A stretch of 64,000 nucleotides of DNA from Anaerolineaceae bacterium (lineage in GTDB: Bacteria > Chloroflexota > Anaerolineae > Aggregatilineales > Phototrophicaceae), in contig JACKCF010000007.1 of NCBI GenBank assembly GCA_020634165.1, positions 56,280 to 120,279 on the forward strand, read 5' to 3'. Positions 53,236-62,799 of the stretch are shown here, one piece after another; within the stretch, counting starts at the first letter, position 1, and every line of letters begins with the position of its first letter. The position numbers and the translations under genes are program-made. Under the pieces are notes generated by a model. It ran no database searches. It saw nothing but the letters and a program-made list of their open reading frames with translations, and was not told where the DNA came from.

Positions 53236-53502
53236 GATTTATCAGGTTTGTCGCCATCAGTTCGTACTGGGTACAGTACTGCTTACCTATCTTACCAGTG
53301 TTTCCGATGATGAAGTATCAATTGTAAGTATTTTGTACGCTATTGAGGCTACTTCAATTGATTTGACCAAAAGGTGTAAATAATCTGATGATGAGAATTG
53401 GACTTATGACGTAACAAATTCGTTTTGATTTTCATCTAATCGCGTTACAATCCATTTCGTCCCACTTGATACATAGTTTCTCGATAATAAGGAGTGTTGG
53501 TC

Positions 53503-55083
53503 ATGAAATTGGCACGTAGATTACGGCTACTTATCATGATTGCGGTCTTCGTAGTGAGCGTAGCAATGGTTGCTGCCCAAGATGAGGCCGTACTTGTGAT
53601 TGGTCATGCGGAAAGCACCGATTCGCTTGATCCGGCACGTGGCTATACCCAGACAACAGGTATTGTCAATCGTGCAGCCTACGAAACTCTGGTGACCTTC
53701 CCCGATCAAGATGCCAGCGAAATTCTCCCGCTGCTGGCGACTGATTGGACGATCAGCGAAGATGGCACGGAATACACATTCACGCTTCGTGATGGCGTAA
53801 CCTTTGCCAGTGGTAATTCTCTTACGGCAGATGATGTTGTCTTCACCATCCAGCGCTTACAGAATGTTCAGGGTAATCCATCGTTCCTCGCCAGCAATAT
53901 CGAAAGTGTGGTTGCTAACGAAGACGGAACCGTGACATTTACCCTGGCAGCAGCTCGTCCGGCATTCCTCGCAGAGCTGACCAACAACGCTTTTTCGATT
54001 ACAGATGCCGCAACAGTTATGGAAAATGGTGGTACCGACGCAGCCGATGCAGCCGAAACCGACGCTGCTGAGGTGTACCTGAATAGTACATCCGCTGGTA
54101 CTGGCCCCTATATGCTGGAGAGTTGGGAACCCCAGGTCGAGACGGTATTGGTAAAGAACCCCAACTACTGGGGCGATGAACCCTATTACGACCGTGTCAT
54201 CATCACTAACATCGCCGAAGCCGCAACTCAGAAAATTGCTCTCGAAGCTGGCGACATTGACCTCGCACTTGACCTGACTCGCGATCAGGTTGCGACCCTT
54301 GAAGGCAATGAAAACCTGACAGTCTACAGCGGCCCGTCCGTTTATACCCACTTCCTGCTGATGAATGCCGACCCCGAACTCGGCGGTCCGGTTTCAGACC
54401 CAACTGTCCAGCTTGCCATCCGTTATGCACTGGATTATGAAGGCTACAAGGCGCTGTGGGGTGGTGTAACACCGCCGACCAACCTGACAGTTGGTTTGGT
54501 AGCTGCCTATGGCGAAGATAAAGCTTTCACTCGTGATCTTGATCGGGCGCGTGAACTGCTTTCAGAAGCAGGTTACGCCGATGGTTTCGACATCACACTC
54601 AGTTATCCAGACTTCACCTGGCAGGGCGTTAATATGAATACCAATGCCCAGAAGATCCAGGCAGATCTGGCCGAAGTAGGCATCAACGTAACCTTGAACC
54701 CCGGCGAACTACAGGTTTCCCTTGAAGAATATCGCAACGGTGACCAGGGCTTCGCTTATTGGTTCTGGGGTCCAGATATTCTCGATCCGATTGATGTGAT
54801 TTCATTCCTGCCTGGTGGCAAGGTAGCGTCCGAACGTGCAAACTGGATGCCAGAGAACGCTCCTGCTGAAATCAATGACCTGATTGCTCAGGCTTCTGTG
54901 GAAACAGATCAGGCCGCACGTGTAGAGTTGTTTGCCCAATTGCAGGACTACCTACAGGAAAGCGGAGCCTTTGCGCCGTTCATCAATCCGGCTGTTCAGG
55001 CTGCTTACCGTTCCGATTTGCAGGGCTTTGTCTATCACCCACAGTGGACACTGGATGTCGCTATCCTGAGCCTGGGTGAGTAA
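53503..55083 (+). CDS. oligopeptide-type ABC substrate-binding protein (SBP_bac_5)
   Basis: 526 residues from the ATG at 53503, with AAGGAG 9 bases upstream. Signal peptide 1-25 (ends AMVAAQ), no lipobox Cys is seen at the end. SBP_bac_5 features: TDSLDPARGYTQ, LATDWTISEDGTEYTFTLRDGVTFASGN, GTGPYMLESWEP, NPNYWGDEPYYDRV. Binds peptide, sugar or nickel-like solutes for the two permeases downstream. A hairpin at 55110-55133 between it and the permease may let the binding protein be made in excess. Confidence 0.93.
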   Translation: MKLARRLRLLIMIAVFVVSVAMVAAQDEAVLVIGHAESTDSLDPARGYTQTTGIVNRAAYETLVTFPDQDASEILPLLATDWTISEDGTEYTFTLRDGVTFASGNSLTADDVVFTIQRLQNVQGNPSFLASNIESVVANEDGTVTFTLAAARPAFLAELTNNAFSITDAATVMENGGTDAADAAETDAAEVYLNSTSAGTGPYMLESWEPQVETVLVKNPNYWGDEPYYDRVIITNIAEAATQKIALEAGDIDLALDLTRDQVATLEGNENLTVYSGPSVYTHFLLMNADPELGGPVSDPTVQLAIRYALDYEGYKALWGGVTPPTNLTVGLVAAYGEDKAFTRDLDRARELLSEAGYADGFDITLSYPDFTWQGVNMNTNAQKIQADLAEVGINVTLNPGELQVSLEEYRNGDQGFAYWFWGPDILDPIDVISFLPGGKVASERANWMPENAPAEINDLIAQASVETDQAARVELFAQLQDYLQESGAFAPFINPAVQAAYRSDLQGFVYHPQWTLDVAILSLGE

Positions 55084-55109
55084 GTACCAGCTACATGTTC
55101 CAGTATTAG

Positions 55110-55133
55110 CCGGGTGGGCGTTAGCTCACCCGG
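55110..55133 (+). terminator. intergenic hairpin between SBP and permease
   Basis: Ten-bp stem with one G-U (CCGGGTGGGC with GCTCACCCGG, 55110-55119 and 55124-55133) and a four-base loop GTTA. No T-run, so likely partial termination or mRNA stabilisation rather than full stop. Confidence 0.5.
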
Positions 55134-55171
55134 TATGCTATCTACCACTAGCCTAACCACGACGCGATGCT

Positions 55172-56194
55172 ATGGCCTTTCATATCTACTTCCTGAGAAG
55201 ACTGCTGTTTGTGGTGCCACTTTTATTCGGCATTACAATCATGGCCTTCCTGATTGCAAATGCTGTTCCTGCTGACCCTGTAACGGCTAATCTGCCGCAA
55301 AATGCCTTGAACGATGAGAACCTCGTCCAGGCATTCCGGGAAAAATGGGGCTTGGATCAGCCACTGCATGTGCAATACCTGACTTATATCGGAAATCTGC
55401 TTCAAGGAGATATGGGCCGCTCCATCAAAACCGGCCGTCCGGTGATTGATGACATCAAGCAGTTTCTGCCGGCTACAATGGAACTGGCAACGTTGTCGAT
55501 TGTGATCGGCTTATTCTTGGGGGTCGGGGTCGGCATAATTTCAGCGGTTTATCGCAATTCACTCATTGACTATGTATCGCGTATTTTCTCCCTAATAGGT
55601 GTGAGCTTTCCGGTCTTTGTTTTGGCGCTGATTGGTCTGGCTGTCCTTTATGCCCAGCTTGGGATCGTGGCTGGTCCAGGGCGATTGGGCTTCCGCACCG
55701 CCGACCCACCGCTTGTGACGGGTTTCTTTACAGTCGATGCCTTACTCGCAGGCGATCTGAAAACGTTCCAGGAAGCATTTTCGCATATTATACTTCCGGC
55801 TTTCATCCTGGGATCGTATGTTGCGGGGACGATTGCCAGGGTAACACGCTCCTCGCTTTTGGAAGTACTTGGCATGGATTATATGCGCACAGCGCGGGCT
55901 AAAGGCCTCGGTGAGCGGCGCGTACTGTGGCATGGGGTACGCAATGCACTGATTCCGGTGGTGACAATCATTGGCCTCAGTTATGGCAACCTGCTCGCGG
56001 GTACTGTGCTGACCGAGTCGATTTTTGCCTGGCCTGGAATTGGCCGTTATATGTTCCGTGCATCAACTTCACAGGACTTCCCGGCCATTATGGGTGTCAG
56101 TATGCTGATTGCCATTATTTACATCGTCGTCAACTTCGTCGTCGATATGCTCTACTTCTTCCTTGATCCACGCATCCGGGGAGAAGGCCGATGA
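55172..56194 (+). CDS. ABC transporter permease (DppB/OppB type)
   Basis: 340 residues with about six membrane helices; starts FLRRLLFVVPLLFGITIMAFLI. The EAA-like cytoplasmic loop includes MDYMRTARAKGLGERRVLWHGVRNALIPVVTIIGLSYG. Pairs with the DppC-type permease whose start overlaps its end (ATGA). Forms the membrane channel; the matching ATPases are not in the window. Confidence 0.93.
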   Translation: MAFHIYFLRRLLFVVPLLFGITIMAFLIANAVPADPVTANLPQNALNDENLVQAFREKWGLDQPLHVQYLTYIGNLLQGDMGRSIKTGRPVIDDIKQFLPATMELATLSIVIGLFLGVGVGIISAVYRNSLIDYVSRIFSLIGVSFPVFVLALIGLAVLYAQLGIVAGPGRLGFRTADPPLVTGFFTVDALLAGDLKTFQEAFSHIILPAFILGSYVAGTIARVTRSSLLEVLGMDYMRTARAKGLGERRVLWHGVRNALIPVVTIIGLSYGNLLAGTVLTESIFAWPGIGRYMFRASTSQDFPAIMGVSMLIAIIYIVVNFVVDMLYFFLDPRIRGEGR

Positions 56195-57123
56195 CCACAG
56201 CATCAAACGCCAAAGTGGCAGGTTTGCCTCCGGAACTCGGCCCGTCACGGTTACAACTCTGGCTGCGTGCGATTAGTTTCCAGCTTCGTAAGAACCCGCT
56301 GATTACGCTAGGCATTCTGATCGTTCTTGGCTGGTTTCTCGTTTCTCTTTTTGCGCCACTGGTGGCAACTGCTGAACCGCTCGCTCAGAACGTAACCAAT
56401 CGACTTCTGACACCCGGCACAACAGTAGAACTTTCAGATGGCAGCTCATTTACTTATCACATGGGTACTGATGAACTGGGTCGCGATATATTTTCGCGCG
56501 TGGTTTACGGCGGTCGGATCACCATTCCAGCCGGTTTGGCCGTTATCATTATTGGCAGCCTTCTGGGGACGGTCATTGGCGCGATTGCAGGCTACGCGGG
56601 CGGCCTCTGGGATGAACTGCTCATGCGTATCTCGGAGTTGTTCCTGGCATTCCCGACGATTATTCTGGCGCTTGCGGTAACAGCCGCACTCGGCCCTGAC
56701 CTTAATAACGCCATTCTTGCGTTGGTCGTCGTCTGGTGGCCGACGTATGCTCGTCTGGTACGCAGCCTCGTGCTGGAGATCAAATCACAGGAGTTTGTAG
56801 AAGCGGCACGTAGCATTGGTGCATCCAATCGCTATATTCTGTTTCGTACAATTCTGCCGAATGCGATTGCGCCTGCCATTGTCCTGGCAACACTGGACAT
56901 CGGCAATGCCATCCTGACGTTTGCCGGCCTCAGTTTCCTCGGTCTCGGTGCGGAACCTTCGTCGCCGGAGTGGGGCAGGATGGTGGCGATTGGTATCGAC
57001 TTTTTCGACCAGTGGTGGATGTGGCTCTATCCTGGGCTGGCGATTGCTTCACTGGTGATGGCTTTCAATTTCATCGGTGATGGCCTGCGTGACGTTGCTG
57101 ACCCCCGTACACGCAATGGTTAA
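56191..57123 (+). CDS. ABC transporter permease (DppC/OppC type)
   Basis: 310 residues. An N-terminal OppC helix (KNPLITLGILIVLGWFLVSLFAPL), then GTDELGRDIFSRVVYGGRITIPAGL and the EAA loop QEFVEAARSIGASNRYILFRTILPNAIAPAIV. About six helices. Starts within the last codons of the DppB gene. Confidence 0.93.
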   Translation: MTTASNAKVAGLPPELGPSRLQLWLRAISFQLRKNPLITLGILIVLGWFLVSLFAPLVATAEPLAQNVTNRLLTPGTTVELSDGSSFTYHMGTDELGRDIFSRVVYGGRITIPAGLAVIIIGSLLGTVIGAIAGYAGGLWDELLMRISELFLAFPTIILALAVTAALGPDLNNAILALVVVWWPTYARLVRSLVLEIKSQEFVEAARSIGASNRYILFRTILPNAIAPAIVLATLDIGNAILTFAGLSFLGLGAEPSSPEWGRMVAIGIDFFDQWWMWLYPGLAIASLVMAFNFIGDGLRDVADPRTRNG

Positions 57124-57161
57124 CTTGCTAATCCGTATATAGTCTTGACGTGGAGTCGTCT

Positions 57162-58049
57162 GTGAGTGATTCAACTGGCAAAAGACTCTTGATTGCCTAT
57201 GCCCACCCTGATGATGAGAGTTTTGGCAGCGGGGGATTGATCGCAAAATATGTCGCGGAAGGTGCTCAGGTGGGGTATATCTGTGCGACCAATGGCGATA
57301 TGGGCACCATTCCGGCATCAATGCGTGAACAGTACAACACAGTGTCTGAAGTTCGCCTCGCGGAGCTGCAATGTGCCACTGAAGTACTCGGCCTTGATCC
57401 GGTAGTATGCTTTGGATACAAAGACAGTGGCATGATGAACAGCGCCTCTAATCAGGACCCTGAATGCCTGTGGTATGGATGGCAAAATCAGCCGGATGTA
57501 CTTATCAAACGCATCGTACAGGTTATCCGCGATTTCAGGCCACATGTGATTGTGACCTTCAACCGTTACGGCGGTTATGGTCATCCCGATCATATCGCCA
57601 TTCAACAGGCGACGACCCAGGCTTTTTCTTTGGCGGGTGATAGTGGTTATCAACTGGATGGTACACAGCCTTACGCGCCGCAAAAGCTCTACTATGCTTC
57701 GATTCCGGGTCGCTTGCTCAAGCTCTACCTGCGCTGGATGACGCTTCGTGGTCACGATATTCGCCATATGGGCGTCAACAAAGACCTGAACTATCAGGCT
57801 GTTATCGACAATCTGGAACCCATCCATACGATGATTGATGTTGGCGTTTACTTCGAGGTTTGGGACCGCGCAGCAGACTGCCACGTCAGCCAGGGACGCG
57901 GACGCAGCAGTGGCACTCGGGGTTATCTGGCCAGCTTACCCAAACCCCTCCGTAGGCTTGTCTCCGGCCAGTATGGGTTGACGCGCATTTTTCCTCAGCC
58001 GCCTCAGGATCGCGTGGATGAACATGACATTTTTGCTGGTGTGCGGTAA
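57162..58049 (+). CDS. PIG-L/LmbE-family deacetylase
   Basis: 295 residues from the GTG at 57162, with GGAG 6 bases upstream (a GTG at 57150 is also in frame). Zinc-binding AHPDDESFGSGG at about 13-24 and RYGGYGHPDH near 140-150 match the family of N-acetylglucosaminyl-PI, mycothiol and bacillithiol deacetylases. Substrate probably an N-acetylated sugar or thiol conjugate. Gene is between the importer permeases and a glycoside hydrolase, which supports a sugar substrate. Confidence 0.9.
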   Translation: MSDSTGKRLLIAYAHPDDESFGSGGLIAKYVAEGAQVGYICATNGDMGTIPASMREQYNTVSEVRLAELQCATEVLGLDPVVCFGYKDSGMMNSASNQDPECLWYGWQNQPDVLIKRIVQVIRDFRPHVIVTFNRYGGYGHPDHIAIQQATTQAFSLAGDSGYQLDGTQPYAPQKLYYASIPGRLLKLYLRWMTLRGHDIRHMGVNKDLNYQAVIDNLEPIHTMIDVGVYFEVWDRAADCHVSQGRGRSSGTRGYLASLPKPLRRLVSGQYGLTRIFPQPPQDRVDEHDIFAGVR

Positions 58050-58099
58050 TTTAGATGTTATGGAATAGTGTTCATCGTGATGCAATGAGTAAGTGACAT

Positions 58100-59437
58100 A
58101 TGAAGACTGAAAAGCGTCTTGCCGCAGCTCATGAAGAAGCGGTTGCTGTCCTCAATAATTGTGTGACCCCATATGGCTTTCGTGCATCGGGACTTGCCGC
58201 TGGCTATCCTCAAATTTGGACGCGCGACAGTGTGATTACATCTCTGGGCGCGCTGGTCACGGGTGAGCAGAATTTGATTAACTGCACCCGTGCCAGCCTG
58301 GAGCAACTCGGCCAGTATCAATCACGCCTCGGCCTGATTCCATTGAATGTCAATCCCGATACGGGATTCATCAGCACAGAAAATGCGGGTGCGTCTGATG
58401 CCAACTTGTGGTACATCATCGGCCACTATATGTACTACCTCACGACAAATGACAAAGCCTTCTTACAGGCACACTGGGAAATCATCACTAAGGCCCTGGG
58501 CTGGCTTGAATACCAGGATATGAACGAGTGTGGCTTGCTGGAAATCCCGGAAGCAGCCAATTGGATGGACCTGATTTCGGTCCGTTATAATACGCTCTAT
58601 GACAATGTGCTCTACTACGCCGCATCGCTGGCCTATAGCGAGATGTTCAACGCGCTGGCGCTGCAACCCAGTGAACATCATGAAATGCTCAATTCCCCGG
58701 CAGATATTCATGAGCGCATCAATCTGCTTATGTGGATCGATCGTTGTTGGATTGCGGACCACTTTGCCGAACACCTGGAGAAGCTTAAAGCCATCCGCCT
58801 GGAGTGGTTCATGCTTTACCACAACATAGGCACGATCTCCAGTCGGCCATTTTACTTGCCCTGGGTTGCTTTCAGGGAATACGGTGATTGGTGTGATACG
58901 CTTGGCAACTGCTTGGCCATCGTGACGGGTGTCGCAGATGGTCACCGCACAGAACATATTCTGCGCTATATGTATCAGGTCGGCATCAGCGAACCCTATC
59001 CTGCCAAAGCCATCTATCCGCCCATCAACCCAGGCGAAGATGACTGGCGCGATTATTACCGCAGCCGCAACCTTAATTTGCCGCACCAGTATCACAACGG
59101 TGGCATCTGGCCGATGGTCGGTGGTTTCCATATTGCTGCACTTGTACGGCATAAATGGTATGACGAAGCTGAACGCCTGCTTGAAAAGCTTGCCCATGCC
59201 GTCAAACTCGGCACCTCCCAGAAGTGGGGCTTTAATGAGTGGATACATGGCCAGACGGGCCACCCAATGGGCTTTGACAAACAGGCATGGTCAGCCGCTA
59301 TGTACCTTTACGCTGAACATGCTGTCAAAACGAGGGAATTGCCATTCTTCGACGACTTGCTAGCCAGCAAGCCGCAATCTGCGGTTGCCGCCGAGAACAA
59401 TAACTTTTCTATTCAACCAGGAGGCGGACCAGCATAG
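58100..59437 (+). CDS. alpha/alpha-barrel glycoside hydrolase (GDE/GH100-like)
   Basis: 445 residues. Features of an alpha/alpha six-barrel hydrolase: IWTRDSVITSLGAL near 35-50 (substrate-pocket Asp), ANWMDLISVRYNTLYDNVLYYAA (catalytic acid region) and WGFNEWIHGQTGHPMGFDKQAWSAAMYLYA near 370-400 (second carboxylate). Resembles amylo-alpha-1,6-glucosidase C-terminal domains or neutral invertases (GH100). Substrate unknown. No signal peptide, so it acts inside the cell on imported sugar. Confidence 0.82.
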   Translation: MKTEKRLAAAHEEAVAVLNNCVTPYGFRASGLAAGYPQIWTRDSVITSLGALVTGEQNLINCTRASLEQLGQYQSRLGLIPLNVNPDTGFISTENAGASDANLWYIIGHYMYYLTTNDKAFLQAHWEIITKALGWLEYQDMNECGLLEIPEAANWMDLISVRYNTLYDNVLYYAASLAYSEMFNALALQPSEHHEMLNSPADIHERINLLMWIDRCWIADHFAEHLEKLKAIRLEWFMLYHNIGTISSRPFYLPWVAFREYGDWCDTLGNCLAIVTGVADGHRTEHILRYMYQVGISEPYPAKAIYPPINPGEDDWRDYYRSRNLNLPHQYHNGGIWPMVGGFHIAALVRHKWYDEAERLLEKLAHAVKLGTSQKWGFNEWIHGQTGHPMGFDKQAWSAAMYLYAEHAVKTRELPFFDDLLASKPQSAVAAENNNFSIQPGGGPA

Positions 59438-59538
59438 GCCAATGTGTGAAATTTGTGTCGTTTGGCGGTAAAATGATTTTGCAACATGTAAGGCAATACG
59501 CAATAAATTATAATTCACAGTGGGTTAAGGAGTAAGAG

Positions 59539-60834
59539 ATGCGACGTAATTTGCCATTGTTCCTGGCATGCCTTTTGTTGGCTGTCCTCATCAGTGGTGC
59601 TGTCGTGGCACAAGAGAAGACAACCGTAACCTGGGCATTCTGGGGCAGCCCTGAAGAACTCGCAACCCATGAATCGGTTGCGGCCGCCTTTATGGAAGAA
59701 TATCCTGATATCGAAATTGAAATCTGGCACGAACCTTGGGCCGATTACTTTACCAAGATTCAGACATTATGGGCTTCTGGCGATTCGGCTGAAATCCCGG
59801 ACATAGCCTTCCTGTCACCTGTGTCCAACTACGCCGCCGATGGCGTGCTGGAGCCGCTTGATCCATTCATTGATGCATCCGGCTTTGATCGTGAAGACTT
59901 CTGGCCAGGGTTGCTGGAGTTCGCCATGTACAATGGCGAGGTGTATGGCTTCCCACGTGATATCGGCCTGGAAGTGCTCTACTACAACAAGTCGATCTTT
60001 GATGAAGTGGGCCTCGAATATCCTGATGAAACCTGGACCTGGGACGACCTGCTGGCTGCTGCTGAGCAGTTGACTGTTGTTGCTGACAATGGTCGCGTTA
60101 GCCGCTATGCGCTCGGCATGGAGGGTGGTAAGTATCAACTGTGGATCGGCCAGAACTATGGCAGCATCCTCGATGATATGTATAACCCCAGCCGCTGTAC
60201 TTTGGCTGACCCGGAATCTGTAGAGGCTGTTCAGTTCTTTGCAGACATGATGGCTAATAATTTTGCCATGCCAGACGCCAATCTCAGCCAGGCCGGTGGC
60301 GATGCTGCTGTCTTCCAGAGTGGTCAGGTCGCGATGATTATCCAGAACGCAAGCCGTGTTCCGGTTTTCAATGCGGCAGGTCTGGACTATGACGTTGCCG
60401 TTGTGCCGATTCCTGAAGATGGTCAACGTTCAGCTTCGGCTGCGGGTGCTGCCTGGACCATGAGTTCATTCAGCGACAACAAAGAAGCTGCCTGGACCTT
60501 CCTGAGCTGGCTCCAAAGTACTGATGGCGGTCAGGCGATCTACACGCAATCTGGCGAAATCCTTCCGGCGCTGCGTTCAACCGCCATGTCGGATGCGTTT
60601 CTCGGCAACATGGACCCGCCAGCCAATCGTCAGGCATTCATTGTCGAAGGTGAAAATGCCAAGGTCGGTCGTGCCGGTATGTTCCCGGAATGGAACGAAC
60701 TGAGTGGTACCATCATCAGCCCAGGTATGCAAACAATCTGGTCTGGCGAAGCGACCGTAGAAGATGCGCTAACCAGCATTTGCGAAGCGACCGATGTGTT
60801 CCTCGCAGAAAATGGTTACCCGCACAGCGAGTAA
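59539..60834 (+). CDS. sugar ABC transporter substrate-binding protein (SBP family 1)
   Basis: 431 residues, AAGGAG 6 bases before the ATG. Signal peptide 1-25 (ends AVVAQE). Family-1 SBP pattern: TVTWAFWGSPEELATHESVAAAF, DIAFLSPVSNYAADGVLEPLD, YGFPRDIGLEVLYYNKSIFDEVG, AMIIQNASRVPVF. It binds an oligosaccharide or sugar alcohol. A terminator-like hairpin follows (60862), as is common between a highly expressed SBP and its permeases. Confidence 0.93.
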   Translation: MRRNLPLFLACLLLAVLISGAVVAQEKTTVTWAFWGSPEELATHESVAAAFMEEYPDIEIEIWHEPWADYFTKIQTLWASGDSAEIPDIAFLSPVSNYAADGVLEPLDPFIDASGFDREDFWPGLLEFAMYNGEVYGFPRDIGLEVLYYNKSIFDEVGLEYPDETWTWDDLLAAAEQLTVVADNGRVSRYALGMEGGKYQLWIGQNYGSILDDMYNPSRCTLADPESVEAVQFFADMMANNFAMPDANLSQAGGDAAVFQSGQVAMIIQNASRVPVFNAAGLDYDVAVVPIPEDGQRSASAAGAAWTMSSFSDNKEAAWTFLSWLQSTDGGQAIYTQSGEILPALRSTAMSDAFLGNMDPPANRQAFIVEGENAKVGRAGMFPEWNELSGTIISPGMQTIWSGEATVEDALTSICEATDVFLAENGYPHSE

Positions 60835-60861
60835 TTCGCTTGTAAGAATAAGCGAGTAGTG

Positions 60862-60896
60862 TGGGGTGGATCATGTCCACCCCATATCTATTTTTT
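60862..60896 (+). terminator. hairpin between sugar SBP and permeases
   Basis: Nine-bp stem TGGGGTGGA/TCCACCCCA (60862-60870 and 60876-60884), loop TCATG, with TTTTTT after a few bases (60891-60896). Probably partial terminator. Confidence 0.7.
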
Positions 60897-60940
60897 AAAA
60901 AGTATTTTCCTCATTTGTATGTAGTTGGCGAGAGATCTGT

Positions 60941-61942
60941 GTGAGTACAAAAACGCAGGATATCCAGACAAGCACTCTGACCAACACAATCAGACAATCC
61001 GCCTTTGGCCGCTGGTTGGGCCTGGATCGCTGGAATCCTCAGCAGCAGTCGGTTGCCTATCTTTTCTTACTACCGAGCTTGCTGGGCTTCCTTCTTTTCG
61101 TGATTTTGCCTGCATTAGGCTCTCTGGCACTTAGCTTTTTTGAATGGAAATTAACCAATACACCGACCTATGTTGGCCTCGATAATTACGTTGATTTGTT
61201 GACCAAAGACCCCATTTTCCCGCTAGTTCTGGGCAATACGATTTTTTATGTGTTTGCCATCGTACCGATGCAGCTCATCATCGGCTTGCTGATGGCCGTT
61301 GCCCTGAATACGGGCCTGCGCGGTCTGGGTATCTACCGCGTCATTTATTTTATGCCAGTTGTGACCAACGTTGTCGCGGCTGCGATGGTGTTCCAGTGGC
61401 TGTTCAATCAGGATTTTGGCCTGGTAAGCTCGTGGGTCTGGCAGTTTGCGGATGCCACCGGATGGAATGTCCAGCCCCCCAACTGGTTGGCAGATCCTTT
61501 CTGGTCAAAACCGACCGTCGCTGTGCTCACTGTCTGGAAAAATGTCGGCTTTACCATGGTCATCTATCTGGCTGGTTTGCAGGGAATCCCTGAAGAACTC
61601 TACGAAGCGGCAAGAGTGGACGGTGCCAACGCCTGGAATCGCTTCCGCAACATAACAATCCCACTCGTCAGCCCGACCACATTTTTCCTGCTCATCATTC
61701 AGATGATCGGCGCGTTTCAGCTTTTTGCCGAACCCTTCGTGATGACTCGTGTCGGCGGCGGTGAACCGCTCCAGGCGACATTATCGATTGTCTACTACAT
61801 TTACCAGAACGCCTTCAATTATCAGAAAATGGGAACGGCTGCGGCTATTTCCTGGGTTCTGTTCGGTATCATCTTTGTAATTACCGTCTTTCAATTGCGT
61901 TTCCAGCGGCGTTGGGTTCATTATGAGGTGGATGAATCATGA
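60941..61942 (+). CDS. sugar ABC transporter permease (MalF type)
   Basis: 333 residues from a GTG. The N-terminal helix LLGFLLFVILPALGSLALSFF follows FLLPSLLG, characteristic of sugar permeases. EAA loop: EELYEAARVDGANAWNRFRNITIPLVSPT. About six helices. Overlaps the next permease by 4 bases. Confidence 0.92.
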   Translation: MSTKTQDIQTSTLTNTIRQSAFGRWLGLDRWNPQQQSVAYLFLLPSLLGFLLFVILPALGSLALSFFEWKLTNTPTYVGLDNYVDLLTKDPIFPLVLGNTIFYVFAIVPMQLIIGLLMAVALNTGLRGLGIYRVIYFMPVVTNVVAAAMVFQWLFNQDFGLVSSWVWQFADATGWNVQPPNWLADPFWSKPTVAVLTVWKNVGFTMVIYLAGLQGIPEELYEAARVDGANAWNRFRNITIPLVSPTTFFLLIIQMIGAFQLFAEPFVMTRVGGGEPLQATLSIVYYIYQNAFNYQKMGTAAAISWVLFGIIFVITVFQLRFQRRWVHYEVDES

Positions 61943-62790
61943 GTACCGAGCGTTATTCTCCACCTGGACAATTTAAGTGGCGCTCTGCCGCGCTGCATAT
62001 TGTGTTGATTATCGGCAGCCTGATTATGCTGCTGCCTTTCTTTTGGATGTTGAGCACCTCGCTCAAGGAACCCAACGAAATCTTTACCTATCCGCCAACC
62101 TGGATTCCCGAAACACTTGCCTGGAAAAATTACCAGGATGCACTGACAGCAATGCCTTTTGATCGCTTCTATTTCAACAGCCTGTTTGTAGCGGCTGCTG
62201 TCATGATTATTCAGGTATTTACCTCTTCGTTGGCGGCATTCGCTTTTGCTCGCCTCAGATTTAAGGGTCGCGATACGATCTTCCTGATTTATCTGGCAGC
62301 GCTGATGATTCCGTTTCCGGTGTTGCTCATTCCTAACTTCATCATCGTCGTTAATTTGGATTGGTACAACACCTACTGGGCGTTGATCATTCCTCCGGCT
62401 TTTTCCGCATTCAGTACCTTCTTGCTGCGCCAGCACTTCAAGACGCTGCCAATGGACCTCGATGAGGCGGCACGTATGGATGGCGCTTCTGCTTTGCGCA
62501 TCTGGTGGAACATCATTATGCCGATGAGCAAGACAGCAATCGCCGCCATCAGTATCTTCATTTTTCTCAATACGTGGAATGACTTCCTCTGGCCATTGGT
62601 CGTAACCAACTCTGAAGAAATGCGCACGGTTCCCGTCGGTCTGAACTCGTTCCAGGGCCAATACAACGTGCGCTGGAACCTGCTCATGGCGGCGGCTGTC
62701 GTGGCGATGTTGCCTGTCCTGATTGTCTATGCCTTCGCCCAAAAGTGGTTCATTCGCGGTATTGCCATTAGCGGTATGGGTGGGCGCTAG
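61939..62790 (+). CDS. sugar ABC transporter permease (MalG type)
   Basis: 283 residues. Helix IVLIIGSLIMLLPFFWMLSTSLKEPNEI, EAA loop LDEAARMDGASALRIWWNIIMPMSKTAIAA, and the ending QKWFIRGIAISGMGG typical of MalG. With the MalF-type partner it forms the channel for the SBP at 59539. No ATPase (MalK/MsmX type) in this cluster. Confidence 0.93.
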   Translation: MSTERYSPPGQFKWRSAALHIVLIIGSLIMLLPFFWMLSTSLKEPNEIFTYPPTWIPETLAWKNYQDALTAMPFDRFYFNSLFVAAAVMIIQVFTSSLAAFAFARLRFKGRDTIFLIYLAALMIPFPVLLIPNFIIVVNLDWYNTYWALIIPPAFSAFSTFLLRQHFKTLPMDLDEAARMDGASALRIWWNIIMPMSKTAIAAISIFIFLNTWNDFLWPLVVTNSEEMRTVPVGLNSFQGQYNVRWNLLMAAAVVAMLPVLIVYAFAQKWFIRGIAISGMGGR

Positions 62791-62799
62791 TCAACCGCT

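Noticed and set aside
61921..62742. 273-codon minus-strand ORF opposite the MalG-type permease
   Set aside because: Long but low-complexity, His/Arg/Gln-rich product typical of antisense frames; the plus-strand frame has clear permease motifs.
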